Positions 36,236 to 46,509 of a stretch of 64,000 bases of DNA are shown piece after piece. The position numbers and the translations under genes are program-made. The DNA lies in NCBI GenBank assembly GCA_017503065.1, contig JAFVTT010000007.1, positions 12,922 to 76,921 of the forward strand, written 5' to 3'. The notes beneath the pieces are model-generated. The model searched no databases and was not told where the DNA came from. It worked only from the letters and a program-made list of their open reading frames with translations. Numbering within the stretch: position 1 is the stretch's first letter; each line of letters starts with the position of its first letter. The stretch comes from Bacteroidaceae bacterium. Lineage in GTDB: Bacteria > Bacteroidota > Bacteroidia > Bacteroidales > Bacteroidaceae.

Positions 36236-36760
36236 TTATTTGGTTAGTTGGCCATAGGCATATCCGCCAAGAGCCGCTATCATTATCACGTATACGGGAC
36301 TGAAACCGAGCATCCAGATGGCAAGGGCCGCCACCACGGGTATCCATACATTATATATATTTATCTTGGCCGTGCGTGCCATCCTGAACACGGGGACTGC
36401 TATCAGTGCCGCCACGGCAGGACGTATGCCGCGGAAGATGCTTGCCACAACCGGGTTCTCCCTATACTGGCGAAAGAATATCGCTATGGCCAATATGATA
36501 AAGAAAGAGGGTAGGGCAGCGCCAAAGGCGCACATCAGCGCTCCGGGCAGACGCTTCATCCTGTAGCCGATGAACACGCTGATGTTAACGGCAAACACAC
36601 CGGGGCACGACTGTGCCACGGCAATGAGGTCCATCAGTTCTTCCTCTGTGGCCCATTGCTTCTCATCCACAACGGTCTGCTTTATCAGAGGAATCATGGC
36701 ATAGCCTCCCCCGATGGTAAACAGTCCTATCTTGGCAAAGGTGACGAATAGTTCAAGCAT
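36236..36760 (-). CDS. Chromate transporter family protein (half B)
   Basis: A 174-aa membrane protein of the same family (LFVTFAKIGLFTIGGGYAMIPLIKQTVV; VAQSCPGVFAVNISVFIGY). It is the N-terminal-like partner of the gene downstream; together they equal one long ChrA. A 9-bp-period array and a strong GC hairpin lie between its start and the purL stop. Confidence 0.92.
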   Translation of the reverse strand: MLELFVTFAKIGLFTIGGGYAMIPLIKQTVVDEKQWATEEELMDLIAVAQSCPGVFAVNISVFIGYRMKRLPGALMCAFGAALPSFFIILAIAIFFRQYRENPVVASIFRGIRPAVAALIAVPVFRMARTAKINIYNVWIPVVAALAIWMLGFSPVYVIMIAALGGYAYGQLTK

Positions 36761-36774
36761 CTGTGTGTGATGAT

Positions 36775-36810
36775 ACTATAGCCTCTATAGTCTCTATAAC
36801 TCCTATAGTT
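36775..36810. repeat. 9-bp-period array P2
   Basis: Four 9-mers from 36775: ACTATAGCC, TCTATAGTC, TCTATAACT, CCTATAGTT, next to the hairpin at 36811. Confidence 0.75.
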
Positions 36811-36843
36811 GCGAGGGCGGGGAAGAGTCTCCCCCGCCCTCGC
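36811..36843 (-). terminator. GC-rich hairpin after purL
   Basis: A perfect 12-bp stem GCGAGGGCGGGG (36811-36822) / CCCCGCCCTCGC (36832-36843) with a 9-nt loop, 13 bp beyond the purL stop. There is no T run, so termination is probable but not certain. Confidence 0.6.
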
Positions 36844-36856
36844 AGTATGTCATGGT

Positions 36857-39800
36857 TTATTTCTTCATCCTCTCTTCAACCCACTTGCGTGCGTTCACGA
36901 AGGCTTCCAGCCATGGAGTGCACTGGTCGGTGAGACGGCGCTCCTCGGGATAGTAGCCGCACTGCCATGGGAAGATTGTGCGTTCGGGGTGAGGCATGAT
37001 GGCCAGATGACGGCCGTCGCCGCTACAGATCGCTGCCACGTCGTAGTCGGAACCGTTGGGGTTGCCGGGATAGCCAGTGTAACTGAACTTTGCCACCACG
37101 TTGTATTCGCTTTCTGCCTTGGGAAGACGGAACTTGCCCTCGCCGTGTGCCACCCATGTGCCGATCTTGAAACCGCCCAGCGAACCGAACATCACGCTCT
37201 TGTTCTCGGGTATGGTAAGTGCTACGAATGTGCTCTCGAACTTGTGGCTGTCGTTGTGCAGCATCTGTGCTGTCTCCTTGCGGTACTGGCTCAGACGCTT
37301 GCTGTCCAGGATGCTCTCGCCGTTGGCGGTGTCCAGAGACTTGTTGACCAGTCCCAGTTCTATCATCAACTGGCAACCGTTGCAGACGCCAAGACTCAGA
37401 GTGTCCTCGCGTGCATAGAACTTGTCCAATGCCTCCTTGGCCTTGGGGTTGTACAGGAATGCGCCTGCCCATCCCTTGGCACTGCCCAGAACGTCGCTGT
37501 TGGAGAAACCGCCGCAGAAGGCTATCACGTTCACGTCTTCCAGAGTCTCGCGTCCGGAGATGAGGTCGGTCATGGTAACGTCCTTCACGTCGAAACCTGC
37601 CAGCCAGAAGGAGTATGCCATCTCGCGCTCGCTGTTGGTTCCCTTCTCGCGGATGACGGCGGCACGGATGCCGCTCTTTTCACGACGGTCGGGGTTGGCT
37701 CCGTACTGGCTCAACTTGCCGGTGAAGTCCTTGCCGAAGACGGGCTGTACGGGCATGCTCTTGTAGTTCTGGTAGCGCTCTGCTGCCTTGCCGTTGAAAC
37801 TCTGCTTGCGGTCCAGCAGGTATGAAGTCTGGTACCAGATGTCGCGGTACTGGTCGATGTCCATTTTGATGCCCTGGCCAAGGTCGATGGTGCGCTCCTC
37901 GCAAACCTCGCCGATCTTGATGTAACCCACACCGGCATCCTCCAGAATCTTCTTCACGCGTGCACCGTTCTCGTCGCTTACCTGAATTACCACACCGGGG
38001 TTCTCGGCAAAGAGGATCTTCACCAATGCATCCTGTGCGTCATTCTCGCCCTTGAACTTGCTCAGGTCGAGTTTCAGACCACCTGTGGTGTTGGCAAAGC
38101 ACATTTCCAGCAGACAGGTTGCCAGACCGCCGGCACTGATGTCGTGACCGGCAAGGATGAGACCCTCGCTGACGAGTTGCTGAACAGCCAGGAAGGCATC
38201 GCGGAAGTATTCGGGGTTCTGTACTGTGGGAACGTCGCTGCCCACCAGTCCCCAACTCTGGTTGAAGGCGCTGCCGCCCAGTTTCAGGGCATCGAAACTG
38301 AAGTCGATATGGTACAGACGGCTGCCTGCCCACTTGCCCTTCACCTGCTTCAGCACGGGAGAGACGATCTTCTTTATGTCGCTGACCTCGCCGCCTGCGC
38401 TTACAATTACGGTACCGGGACTTACCACCTTGTCGCCGTTGGGATACTTCTGGGTCATGCTCAGAGAGTCCTTGCCGGTGGGCACGTTGATCTGCAGGGC
38501 GCAGCAGAAGTCGCTCAATGCCTTAACGGCACTGTACAGGCGTGCGTCCTCGCCCTCCTGTGCACGGCAGGGCCACATCCAGTTGGCGCTCAGGCTGATG
38601 CTGTCCATGGCACTTGCACCCTTCTCGTCCTCTATGGCAAGGGGTGCCCATACCAGGTTGGTCAGTGCCTCTGCCACTGCCAGCACGCTGCCTGCTGCAG
38701 GGTTGGCCAGTGCTGCCTGGGGTGCATGACCCAGTGCGGTGGCAATACCCTTCTCGCCACGGTAGTCGAGAGCCACGGCACCGCAGTCGCTCAGGGGCAA
38801 CTGCAATTCGCCCTGACACTGCTGGCGTGCCACGCGGCCGCTGACGCAACGGTCCACCTTGTTGGTCAGCCAGTCCTTACATGCAACGGCCTCCAGGGGC
38901 AGTAGGTTCTTAAGGTATGTCTCTATCTGCGCAGGATCAATGTCCTTCTTGTCGCTGTATGTGCGCTCCACGGTCTTGTCCACCATGATGGTCTTGGGAG
39001 ACGAACCGAACATCTGCTCTACGGCCAGGTCAAAGGGACGTACGCCGTCGGCCTGCTCGAAGGTGAAGCGGTGGTCGCCTGTTGTCTCGCCCACGGTGTA
39101 CATGGGGGCACGTTCGCGCTCGGCAATGCGGCGCACATGCTCTATGGCCTTTTCGTCAATGAGCAGACCCATGCGCTCCTGGCTCTCGTTGGCAATGATT
39201 TCCTTGGCAGAGAGTGTCTTGTCGCCGATGGGCAGTTTGTCCATGTGGATGATACCGCCACACTCCTCGACAAGTTCGCTCAGACAGTTCACGTGTCCTG
39301 CAGAACCATGGTCGTGGATGCTGACGATGGGGTTGTTGTCCTCCTCGCACAGGGCACGTACCACGTTGTAGGTGCGCTTCTGCATTTCGGGGTTGGCACG
39401 CTGCACGGCGTTCAACTCGATGCCGCTGCTATAACGGCCGGTCTCCACGGAACTTACGCTGCCGCCACCCAGACCGATGCGGTAGTTCTCACCTCCCATC
39501 ACCACAACCTTGTTGCCAGGTTGGGGCTGGCCTTTCAGACAGTCGCGCTTTGTGCCGTAGCCCACACCGCCTGCAAGCATGATAACCTTGTCATAGGCGT
39601 ATCTCTCCTGGCTGCCCTCCTCGTTGTGCTCGAAAGTCAGTACGGAACCGCAGATGAGGGGCTGGCCGAACTTGTTGCCGAAGTCGCTGGCACCGTTGGA
39701 GGCCTTTATGAGAATCTGCTCGGGAGTCTGGTACAGCCACTCGCGTACGGGCAATATCTTTTCCCATTGCTTCAGGCTTGCATCGTGCTCAGCACTTACG

Positions 39801-40702
39801 GCATCGCCCTGCAGGCGTGAGTAACTGGTCATGTACACAGCCGTACCTGCAATGGGCATGGAACCTACACCACCGCCCATACGGTCGCGTATCTCACCGC
39901 CGCTACCGGTTGAAGCACCGTTGAAAGGCTCCACGGTGGTGGGGAAGTTGTGGGTCTCGGCCTTCAGTGAGATTACGCTCTCCACCTCCTTCACCTGATA
40001 GTAGTCTGGCTCGGCATGGGTGGCAGGCGCGAAGAGTTCCACCTTGGGACCCTGGCTGAACGCCACGTTGTCCTTGTAGGCAGAGAGTATGCGGTTGGGG
40101 TTCTCCTGTGTGGTCTTCTTGATCATCTGGAACAGGCTGCTCTCCTTCTCTTCACCGTCGATGATGAAGGTTCCGCCGAAAATCTTGTGACGGCAGTGCT
40201 CGCTGTTGATTTGTGCGAAACCGAATACCTCGGAGTCTGTCAGGGGACGGCCCAACTGGCCCTCCACCTTGTGCAGGTATTCAATCTCTTCTGCGCTCAG
40301 TGCCAGACCTTCCTGTTCGTTGTATGTCTCCAGGTCGGTAATCTCCACAATGGGCTGAGGTTCTATGTTCACGCGGAACAGATTCTGGTCCAGACCGTTC
40401 TGGTACATGCGCTGAAGCATGGGGTCGAACTCGGCCTCCTCGTTCTGCACTGGGAAGTATTCCTCTATGCGTGCAATGCCCTGTACAGCCATGTTCTGTG
40501 TTATCTCCACGGCATTGGTGCTCCAGGGAGTTATCATTTCGCGGCGCGGACCCACGAAGCAACCTGCCAGACGGTCTGCTTCCAACATTTCGGCCTCGCC
40601 ATACAGCCAGCACAACTTTTCTATCTCGGCCTTGGTCAGAACCTCGGCGCTTTCCGTAGCAATGATGGTCTGCTGCGGTGTCTTAAAGAAGGTAATTGCC
40701 AT
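36857..40702 (-). CDS. purL: Phosphoribosylformylglycinamidine synthase
   Basis: A 1281-aa single-chain FGAM synthase from ATG 40702 (MAITFFKTPQQ). The frame is open from 40729, but this start fits the family. Domains: N-terminal PurS-like, two ATP/FGAM synthase repeats (for example GLALSAEEIEYL, ETHNFPTTVEPFNGASTGSGGEIRD, HDISAGGLATCLLEM), and a C-terminal glutamine amidotransferase with the nucleophile in LGVCNGCQLM and HPERTIFPWQ. It makes FGAM in purine synthesis. A possible TAACTTTG box lies at 40731-40738. Confidence 0.97.
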   Translation of the reverse strand: MAITFFKTPQQTIIATESAEVLTKAEIEKLCWLYGEAEMLEADRLAGCFVGPRREMITPWSTNAVEITQNMAVQGIARIEEYFPVQNEEAEFDPMLQRMYQNGLDQNLFRVNIEPQPIVEITDLETYNEQEGLALSAEEIEYLHKVEGQLGRPLTDSEVFGFAQINSEHCRHKIFGGTFIIDGEEKESSLFQMIKKTTQENPNRILSAYKDNVAFSQGPKVELFAPATHAEPDYYQVKEVESVISLKAETHNFPTTVEPFNGASTGSGGEIRDRMGGGVGSMPIAGTAVYMTSYSRLQGDAVSAEHDASLKQWEKILPVREWLYQTPEQILIKASNGASDFGNKFGQPLICGSVLTFEHNEEGSQERYAYDKVIMLAGGVGYGTKRDCLKGQPQPGNKVVVMGGENYRIGLGGGSVSSVETGRYSSGIELNAVQRANPEMQKRTYNVVRALCEEDNNPIVSIHDHGSAGHVNCLSELVEECGGIIHMDKLPIGDKTLSAKEIIANESQERMGLLIDEKAIEHVRRIAERERAPMYTVGETTGDHRFTFEQADGVRPFDLAVEQMFGSSPKTIMVDKTVERTYSDKKDIDPAQIETYLKNLLPLEAVACKDWLTNKVDRCVSGRVARQQCQGELQLPLSDCGAVALDYRGEKGIATALGHAPQAALANPAAGSVLAVAEALTNLVWAPLAIEDEKGASAMDSISLSANWMWPCRAQEGEDARLYSAVKALSDFCCALQINVPTGKDSLSMTQKYPNGDKVVSPGTVIVSAGGEVSDIKKIVSPVLKQVKGKWAGSRLYHIDFSFDALKLGGSAFNQSWGLVGSDVPTVQNPEYFRDAFLAVQQLVSEGLILAGHDISAGGLATCLLEMCFANTTGGLKLDLSKFKGENDAQDALVKILFAENPGVVIQVSDENGARVKKILEDAGVGYIKIGEVCEERTIDLGQGIKMDIDQYRDIWYQTSYLLDRKQSFNGKAAERYQNYKSMPVQPVFGKDFTGKLSQYGANPDRREKSGIRAAVIREKGTNSEREMAYSFWLAGFDVKDVTMTDLISGRETLEDVNVIAFCGGFSNSDVLGSAKGWAGAFLYNPKAKEALDKFYAREDTLSLGVCNGCQLMIELGLVNKSLDTANGESILDSKRLSQYRKETAQMLHNDSHKFESTFVALTIPENKSVMFGSLGGFKIGTWVAHGEGKFRLPKAESEYNVVAKFSYTGYPGNPNGSDYDVAAICSGDGRHLAIMPHPERTIFPWQCGYYPEERRLTDQCTPWLEAFVNARKWVEERMKK

Positions 40703-40934
40703 ATCTTTTTCTGATAAATATATTTGCACACAAAGTTACACTTTTTTCGCCAAAGGGACATCATGTTAGTTGCAGACTTTAAGAAAAAAAAGTGTTTTCT
40801 TGTTTTTTTCAAAAAAATGTACGTACTTTGCACCGAATCTACCTGTTGTGCAGGTGGAAATTGACGTTTAACTATTAAAAACCAAATAAGCCTATAGACG
40901 ACAACTCTACTCCAAAATAGATTTTACAAGAAGT

Positions 40935-41525
40935 ATGAGTAAGTATGCTACAATGTCCGACCATCAGTTGGTGGAATTGTATGAACAGGGTATTGATGAG
41001 GTTTTTGATGTGTTGCTACATAGAAATCAAGAGCACCTTTTTGCCTATATTATGCGTCTGACACAGGATGTGGACAGAGCGAATGATGTATTCCAGGAAA
41101 CTTTCATGAAGGCTATCGTATGCATACGTAGCCACCAGTATAGAACTACCGGTAAATTTTCGGCTTGGCTCATGCGTATTGCCCACAATCTTGTGATAGA
41201 TACCGTGCGCACCAACAGGAACATTTCCCAGTTGGACGAGGAGGTCCAGAATGATGCTATATATAACAATATGAACCTTTCAGAGGAATGTCACGAGGCA
41301 GAGATGCTTCGCATGGCAGATGCACAGACTTTGGCCAAAATGATAGAAAGGCTACCGTTGGTTCAGCAGGAGATTGTGCACCTGAGATTTTACGAGGACC
41401 TCTCGTTCAAGGAAATAGCACAAGTAACCAACGTGAGCATCAATACCGCTTTGGGACGCATGCGATATGCAACTCTGAATCTGAGGAAGATGATAGAGGA
41501 TTACTCTCTGGACTTGGCGGTGTAG
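40935..41525 (+). CDS. ECF-type RNA polymerase sigma factor
   Basis: A 196-aa sigma factor. Region 2 is ELYEQGIDEVFDVLLHRNQEHLFAYIMRLTQDVDRANDVFQETFMKAIV with SAWLMRIAHNLVID; region 4 is RLPLVQQEIVHLRFYEDLSFKEIAQVTNVSINTALGRMRYATLNL. No anti-sigma gene is next to it. It is divergent from purL. A GTACTTTG sequence at 40823-40830 is a weak -7 candidate, about 100 bp upstream. A terminator follows at 41699. Confidence 0.9.
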   Translation: MSKYATMSDHQLVELYEQGIDEVFDVLLHRNQEHLFAYIMRLTQDVDRANDVFQETFMKAIVCIRSHQYRTTGKFSAWLMRIAHNLVIDTVRTNRNISQLDEEVQNDAIYNNMNLSEECHEAEMLRMADAQTLAKMIERLPLVQQEIVHLRFYEDLSFKEIAQVTNVSINTALGRMRYATLNLRKMIEDYSLDLAV

Positions 41526-41698
41526 GAAACCGATTACTGCGGACGGTATTCTCTGGCAAACCTTTTGATATTCTCCAGAATTTCCTGTTTGGGTAAAAAA
41601 GTGGGTTGGGGTAGAGGTAGTGGCATAGGCAGACGATTTTATTTCTGTATTGTCAACGGTTCAGAGTTTTCCAACTGTTCATTCTTATAACGCATAAC

Positions 41699-41735
41699 GG
41701 CCTCCCGATATTGTACAGGAGGCCATTTATTTTTG
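41699..41735. terminator. Bidirectional terminator between ECF sigma and ClC genes
   Basis: GGCCTCC (41699-41705) and GGAGGCC (41718-41724) with a 12-nt loop, then ATTTATTTTTG. It lies between convergent genes; the rest of the 233-bp gap holds nothing recognised. Confidence 0.75.
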
Positions 41736-41758
41736 TATGAATAGTGTTCTATGCCAAC

Positions 41759-43576
41759 TTAGTCTTGAGAATAGTCGGAAATGATCTTGCGGTAGATGGA
41801 CAGTATGGTGCTCTTACGTATGAAACCAACGAAAGTTCCCTCTTGGTCAGCCACGGGCAGATTCCACGCACGAGTGCGGTCAAAGGTCTTGATAATAGAG
41901 TCCATGCTGTCGTTTACTCTCAGAATAGCCGGGGATTCGGCCATCAGTTGGGATACTCGGAAGCGGCAGAAGAGTTCCGGACGGAAAACAAGATGGCGTA
42001 TATCGTCCATGCGCAGGATACCTATCAGTTGCATCTGTCTGTTCACCACAGGGAAGACGTATCCTTTGCTGGTGGCAACGAGGTTGGCAACATCCCCTAA
42101 GGTCTGGTCGGGATACAGAACCTTGTCGCTCTTCTCTATGACGGAATCCATGCTCATCAGCGTGAGGATGGAACGGTCTGTATGGTGAGTGAGCAGTTCG
42201 CCCCTTTGTGCCAGACGCATGGCATAGATGCTGTGAGGTTCGAAGAGTTTTATGGTCAGGTAGGCCACCACGGCCACCATCATCAAAGGCATGAACATAC
42301 CGTATCCTCCTGTAAGTTCGGCAATGAGGAAGATACCGGTAAGGGGTGCGTGCATCACACCGCTCATCAGTCCGCACATGCCCAGCATGGCAAAGTTGCA
42401 CTCGGGTACCTGTATGCCCAGGATGCCGTAGATGTTCCACAGACGGGCAAAGACGAAACCGGCAATGCAGCCGAGAAACAATGAGGGAGCGAAGATACCG
42501 CCACAACCGCCGCCGCCGTTAGTGGCCGTGGAGGCAAATACTTTCGTTAGGATTACCAATATAAGATATGGTATGAGCATACGTGCATGTCCGGCAAAGA
42601 ACGAGCCGTTCATAGCCTCCTGCCAGTCTTCCATGCCCTTGCCGTTCAGCAGCAGTTCTATTAGGGTGTAACCTTCACCGTATAGCGAGGGAAACAGGAA
42701 GATAAGTATACTCAGCATGGCGCCGCCGAAGAGGAACTTCTTGTGAGGAACGGCAAGACGGCGGAAAATACCCTCCAGCCAGTTCATGGTGCGGGTGAAA
42801 TAAAGAGCAACCAAGCCGCATGCCACACCCAAAGCCAGATATGCCGGGATACGGTTTACGGAGAATGCGTTGTTCAGGTGGAACTCGAATATGGAATCCA
42901 TGCCTGACAGGGTAAATGTTACGGCGGCCGCGGTAACGCAACTTACCAGCAAGGGCAGGAGCGAACCCATGGTGAGGTCAATCATCAGTACCTCCAACAC
43001 GAAGACAAGGCCTGCAATGGGGGCCTTGAATATTCCGGCCACGGCACCTGCAGCACCGCATCCCACCAGAAGCATCATGTGACGGTTGGAGAGGTGGAAC
43101 ATGCGTCCTAGGTTACTTCCTATGGCACTTCCGGTAAGTACGATTGGAGCCTCGGCTCCCACACTGCCGCCGAAACCGATGGTGACGGCAGAGGCCAGTA
43201 CGGAGGTGAAGGTGTTGTGCAGTTTTATCTTGCTCTTGTTGCGGGCAATGGCAAAGAGAATCTTCGTTACGCCATGACTGATGTCGTCCCTGACGATGTA
43301 TCGGATGAATAGCAAGGTCAGTCCGATACCCACAACGGGGAAGATGAGGTAGAGCCAGTTGGCTCCGGTGGTGGAGAAACTGTATGTGAGCAGATGTTCG
43401 ATTGTGTGGATAATCCACTTCAGTGTCCATCCGGCCAAGGCAGTAAAGATGCCCACCGCAAAACTGATGAGCAACACGAAACGTTCGTCGTTGATCTTCT
43501 CTCTGTGGCGTCGGCGCCATTTCAAGAGTCCTGCCGCAATGTTGCGCAGAAGGGGATGTCTGTGTGGTGAGTTCAT
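41759..43576 (-). CDS. ClC-family chloride channel/antiporter with two CBS domains
   Basis: A 605-aa protein. The membrane part (about 20-440) has the ClC motifs GFGGSVGAEAPIV (gating Glu in GAEAP, near the GREGP position) and GGCGGIFAPSLFLG. The C-terminus has a CBS pair (about 470-600: VIEKSDKVLYPDQTLGDVANLVATSKGYVFPVV and the second ending FDRTRAWNLPVADQEG). The gating Glu suggests Cl-/H+ exchange; CBS domains may bind adenine nucleotides. The tsaC-like gene is 30 bp upstream. Confidence 0.94.
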   Translation of the reverse strand: MNSPHRHPLLRNIAAGLLKWRRRHREKINDERFVLLISFAVGIFTALAGWTLKWIIHTIEHLLTYSFSTTGANWLYLIFPVVGIGLTLLFIRYIVRDDISHGVTKILFAIARNKSKIKLHNTFTSVLASAVTIGFGGSVGAEAPIVLTGSAIGSNLGRMFHLSNRHMMLLVGCGAAGAVAGIFKAPIAGLVFVLEVLMIDLTMGSLLPLLVSCVTAAAVTFTLSGMDSIFEFHLNNAFSVNRIPAYLALGVACGLVALYFTRTMNWLEGIFRRLAVPHKKFLFGGAMLSILIFLFPSLYGEGYTLIELLLNGKGMEDWQEAMNGSFFAGHARMLIPYLILVILTKVFASTATNGGGGCGGIFAPSLFLGCIAGFVFARLWNIYGILGIQVPECNFAMLGMCGLMSGVMHAPLTGIFLIAELTGGYGMFMPLMMVAVVAYLTIKLFEPHSIYAMRLAQRGELLTHHTDRSILTLMSMDSVIEKSDKVLYPDQTLGDVANLVATSKGYVFPVVNRQMQLIGILRMDDIRHLVFRPELFCRFRVSQLMAESPAILRVNDSMDSIIKTFDRTRAWNLPVADQEGTFVGFIRKSTILSIYRKIISDYSQD

Positions 43577-43606
43577 CTTGCTCCTGTAGTTCTGATGTCC
43601 TGCTTG

Positions 43607-44173
43607 TTATCTTATTATCTTCACGCTACAATCCTGTCCCAACTTTATGATTCGGCTGGGAGTCCCGGGTATGTTGTCGCCTCGGCGGAAGGAACAGATA
43701 TAATCCACCTGCGACTTTATCTCCTCGCTGATTTCGCGGAAGGTGCGTGCGGTGGGTTCTCCGCTGATGTTGGCGCTGGTGCTCACAAGAGGTTTCTGCA
43801 GGCGGTAGCAGATGTCGTGCGAGAACTGGTCGCGTGTAACGCGCATTCCCAGCGAACCGTCCTCGGCAATGAGGCTTGGTGCCACACCTTCGGCTCCGTC
43901 CAGAATGACCGTTACCGGCGAGTCGGCGGCATCGAAGATGTCCCATGCCACGTCGGGGATGTTGCGGAAGTAGCGTTGTATGCGGTCGGCCTTGTCCACA
44001 AGGCACAACATTGATTTCGCATCTTCACGCTGTTTGATTTCATAGATGCGGCGCACGGCCTCTTCGTTGGTAGCGTCGCAACCAATGCCCCATACCGTGT
44101 CGGTGGGGTAAAGGATTACACCGCCCTTGCGCAAGCATTCCACGGCTTGCTTTATGTCTATTTCGCAATTCAT
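43607..44173 (-). CDS. L-threonylcarbamoyladenylate synthase (TsaC/YrdC/Sua5 type)
   Basis: A 188-aa YrdC-domain protein: GGVILYPTDTVWGIGCDATNEEAVRRIYEIKQREDAKSM is the family signature, followed by KPLVSTSANISGEPTA. It makes threonylcarbamoyl-AMP for the t6A37 tRNA modification. It has no C-terminal Sua5 extension. It lies upstream of the ClC gene on the same strand. Confidence 0.94.
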   Translation of the reverse strand: MNCEIDIKQAVECLRKGGVILYPTDTVWGIGCDATNEEAVRRIYEIKQREDAKSMLCLVDKADRIQRYFRNIPDVAWDIFDAADSPVTVILDGAEGVAPSLIAEDGSLGMRVTRDQFSHDICYRLQKPLVSTSANISGEPTARTFREISEEIKSQVDYICSFRRGDNIPGTPSRIIKLGQDCSVKIIR

Positions 44174-44206
44174 AGGCTTTTGTATTAAGGGGTTTAGGCC
44201 ATGTTT

Positions 44207-44269
44207 TCTAGTTTTTCTAGTCTTCCTAGTTTGTCTAGTTTATCTAGTTTGTCTGGTCTTTCTGGTTCA
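44207..44269. repeat. 9-bp-period array P3
   Basis: Seven 9-mers from 44207: TCTAGTTTT, TCTAGTCTT, CCTAGTTTG, TCTAGTTTA, TCTAGTTTG, TCTGGTCTT, TCTGGTTCA. It lies between the tsaC-like start and the prfC stop on the same strand. Confidence 0.88.
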
Positions 44270-44285
44270 CCCTCCCTGGGGGGGC

Positions 44286-45884
44286 TTAGAACTCTGATGT
44301 GAAATGGAATTGCAGGTGCTCGAAGTCCTGCTGTGCCATGCTCAGCATATAGCCGCTGTCTGCCAGGAAAACGTCGCGTCCGTCGCGGTCCTTGGCCATG
44401 TACTGGTACTTGCGTTTCTTGAAGTTCTCCAGTTCCGCCTCGTAACCGGGTTCGCAGGAAATCCAGCATGCCTTGTGCAGATGCACGGGTTCCCAACGGC
44501 ACTTGGCACCGTATTCGTTCTCCAGGCGGTATTGGATAACCTCGAACTGCAACTGGCCTACCGTGCCGATAATCTTGCGGTTGTTGAACTGGTTCACGAA
44601 CAACTGCGCCACACCCTCGTCCATCAACTGGTTGATGCCCTTTTCCAACTGCTTGGTCTTCATGGGGTCGGCATTCTCAATGTACTTGAACATCTCGGGA
44701 GAGAAGGAGGGCAGACCGCGGAAATGGAGTTGCTCGCCCTCGGTGAGAGTGTCGCCTATCTTGAAGATGCCGTTGTCGGGCAAACCCACGATGTCGCCTG
44801 CCCAAGCCTCGTCGATGGTCTCCTTGCGCTGGGCCATGAACTGGGTGGGGCTGGAGAAACGTACCGTCTTGCCGTTGCGGATGTGCAGGTAGGGTGCATT
44901 GCGCACGAACTTGCCCGAGCACACCTTGCAGAAGGCAATGCAGGAACGGTGGTTGGGGTCGATGTTGGCGGTAATCTTGAAGATGAAGCCAGTGAACTTC
45001 TTCTCGTCGGGGTTAACCTCGCGTTCCTCCGCCATGACGGGGCGTGGTGCGGGGGCTATCTTGCAGAAACAGTCCAGAAGTTCCTGCACGCCGAAGTTGG
45101 TCAGTGCGGAACCGAAGAACACGGGAGCCAGCAGGGCTTCCTTGTACTCCTCCTCGTCGAAGGCGGGATATACGCCCTCTATCATTTCCAGATCCTCGCG
45201 CAGTTTCTCGGCATCGGTGTCGCCAACCCATTGGTTCAGTTCCTCGCTTTCTATGTCCACCTGCACCTTCTCCGTCACCTTCTGCTTGTTGGCCTGGAAG
45301 AGGTTCAGGTTCTGCTCGTAGATGTTGTACACACCCTTGAAGCGCTGACCCTGGTTGATGGGCCACGACAGGGGACGCACGGCAATCTTCAGTTCCTCCT
45401 CCAGTTCGTCAAGCAGGTCGAATGGGTCGCGTCCCTCACGGTCCATCTTGTTGATGAAGATGATGACCGGGGTCTTCCGCATGCGGCACACCTCCATGAG
45501 TTTGCGTGTCTGTGTCTCCACGCCCTTGGCGCCGTCCACCACGATGATGGCGCTGTCCACGGCAGTCAGTGTGCGGAAGGTGTCCTCGGCGAAGTCCTGG
45601 TGGCCGGGGGTGTCCAGGATGTTTATCTTGTAGGGCTTGTCTGTGGGTGTGCCCTCGGGAGCATACTCGAACTCCATCACCGAGGTGGTGACGGAGATAC
45701 CGCGCTGCTTCTCTATCTCCATCCAGTCGGAGGTGGCGGTTTTCTTTATCTTGTTGCTCTTAACGGCACCGGCCACCTGTATCTGGCCGCCGAAGAGCAG
45801 GAATTTTTCCGTAAGCGTGGTCTTACCGGCATCGGGGTGGGCGATGATGGCAAAGGTGCGTCTGCGTAGTATTTCTTCAGTCAT
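44286..45884 (-). CDS. prfC: Peptide chain release factor 3
   Basis: A 532-aa translational GTPase. G motifs: [13 protein letters not shown] (G1), RGISVTTS (G2), [12 protein letters not shown] (G3) and [11 protein letters not shown] (G4). The RF3-specific C-terminal domains follow (for example [18 protein letters not shown] text and [13 protein letters not shown]). It recycles RF1 and RF2 after peptide release. Flanked by 9-bp arrays on both sides (44207-44269 and 45907-45960). Confidence 0.97.
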   Translation of the reverse strand: MTEEILRRRTFAIIAHPDAGKTTLTEKFLLFGGQIQVAGAVKSNKIKKTATSDWMEIEKQRGISVTTSVMEFEYAPEGTPTDKPYKINILDTPGHQDFAEDTFRTLTAVDSAIIVVDGAKGVETQTRKLMEVCRMRKTPVIIFINKMDREGRDPFDLLDELEEELKIAVRPLSWPINQGQRFKGVYNIYEQNLNLFQANKQKVTEKVQVDIESEELNQWVGDTDAEKLREDLEMIEGVYPAFDEEEYKEALLAPVFFGSALTNFGVQELLDCFCKIAPAPRPVMAEEREVNPDEKKFTGFIFKITANIDPNHRSCIAFCKVCSGKFVRNAPYLHIRNGKTVRFSSPTQFMAQRKETIDEAWAGDIVGLPDNGIFKIGDTLTEGEQLHFRGLPSFSPEMFKYIENADPMKTKQLEKGINQLMDEGVAQLFVNQFNNRKIIGTVGQLQFEVIQYRLENEYGAKCRWEPVHLHKACWISCEPGYEAELENFKKRKYQYMAKDRDGRDVFLADSGYMLSMAQQDFEHLQFHFTSEF

Positions 45885-45906
45885 GTCTTGGGGGGATGTT
45901 TCTGTT

Positions 45907-45960
45907 TCTGGTATTCCTAGACAGTCTAGTATTTCTAGTATTTCTAGTCCGTCTAGTCTA
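45907..45960. repeat. 9-bp-period array P4
   Basis: Six 9-mers from 45907: TCTGGTATT, CCTAGACAG, TCTAGTATT, TCTAGTATT, TCTAGTCCG, TCTAGTCTA. It ends 5 bp before the DUF4924 stop codon. Confidence 0.85.
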
Positions 45961-45965
45961 TTATT

Positions 45966-46490
45966 CTATTGTTGTGGGTCGTACTTTTCTGCCAGCATGT
46001 TCAGCAGGGTGCTGATGGCGGATATGGCGGCGGATGTCTCTGCTCCGATGGGCTTGTTCTGCATGCGGAGCAGGGTAATGCCGTAGAGGGCGTCCAGAGC
46101 GGTTTCCAACTCGGGCTTCATCTTGCCGTTGCCTTTGCCTCGGAGTTCCACTATGAAAGGCAGGGCCTTGTAGTAAGCGGCCTTGTAGATGGATTCCTGA
46201 GGGTCGGACAGGAGTTCGCGATGGCGGTCGGCCAGCAGGAATATTGTGTTACGGACAACCTGTACGTGTCCGCGTTCGCGGCATCCTTCCTCGTGCATCA
46301 TGCGTGCGAGGCCGTCGTACCATTGCAGAGCCTGTTCCAACTCCTCGTCATCATAGTCGAAGCGTGGCAGGTACTCCTCTGCAATCTTCTGTATGTCGCA
46401 ATCGTATGAACGAATGATGTCCTCCACCTGATACATGTAGAGGACATATGCCACGAGATTCTGTTTTCTAAGTTTCTTTGCTATTAGCAT
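45966..46490 (-). CDS. DUF4924 protein
   Basis: A 174-aa all-helical protein from ATG 46490 (MLIAKKLRKQNLVAYVLYMYQVEDIIRSYD), the usual start of this Bacteroidetes family. The frame is open to 46556, but that would overlap the LysE gene more deeply. No catalytic motif or membrane span is visible, and the function is unknown. It ends next to array P4 and lies upstream of prfC; it starts 19 bp after the LysE stop. Confidence 0.85.
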   Translation of the reverse strand: MLIAKKLRKQNLVAYVLYMYQVEDIIRSYDCDIQKIAEEYLPRFDYDDEELEQALQWYDGLARMMHEEGCRERGHVQVVRNTIFLLADRHRELLSDPQESIYKAAYYKALPFIVELRGKGNGKMKPELETALDALYGITLLRMQNKPIGAETSAAISAISTLLNMLAEKYDPQQ

Positions 46491-46509
46491 TTTGTGGTGC
46501 TGAAAAGTG

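Noticed and set aside
44304..45869. 521-aa ORF antisense to prfC
   Set aside because: The opposite strand is a clear release factor 3; the open antisense frame follows from codon bias.
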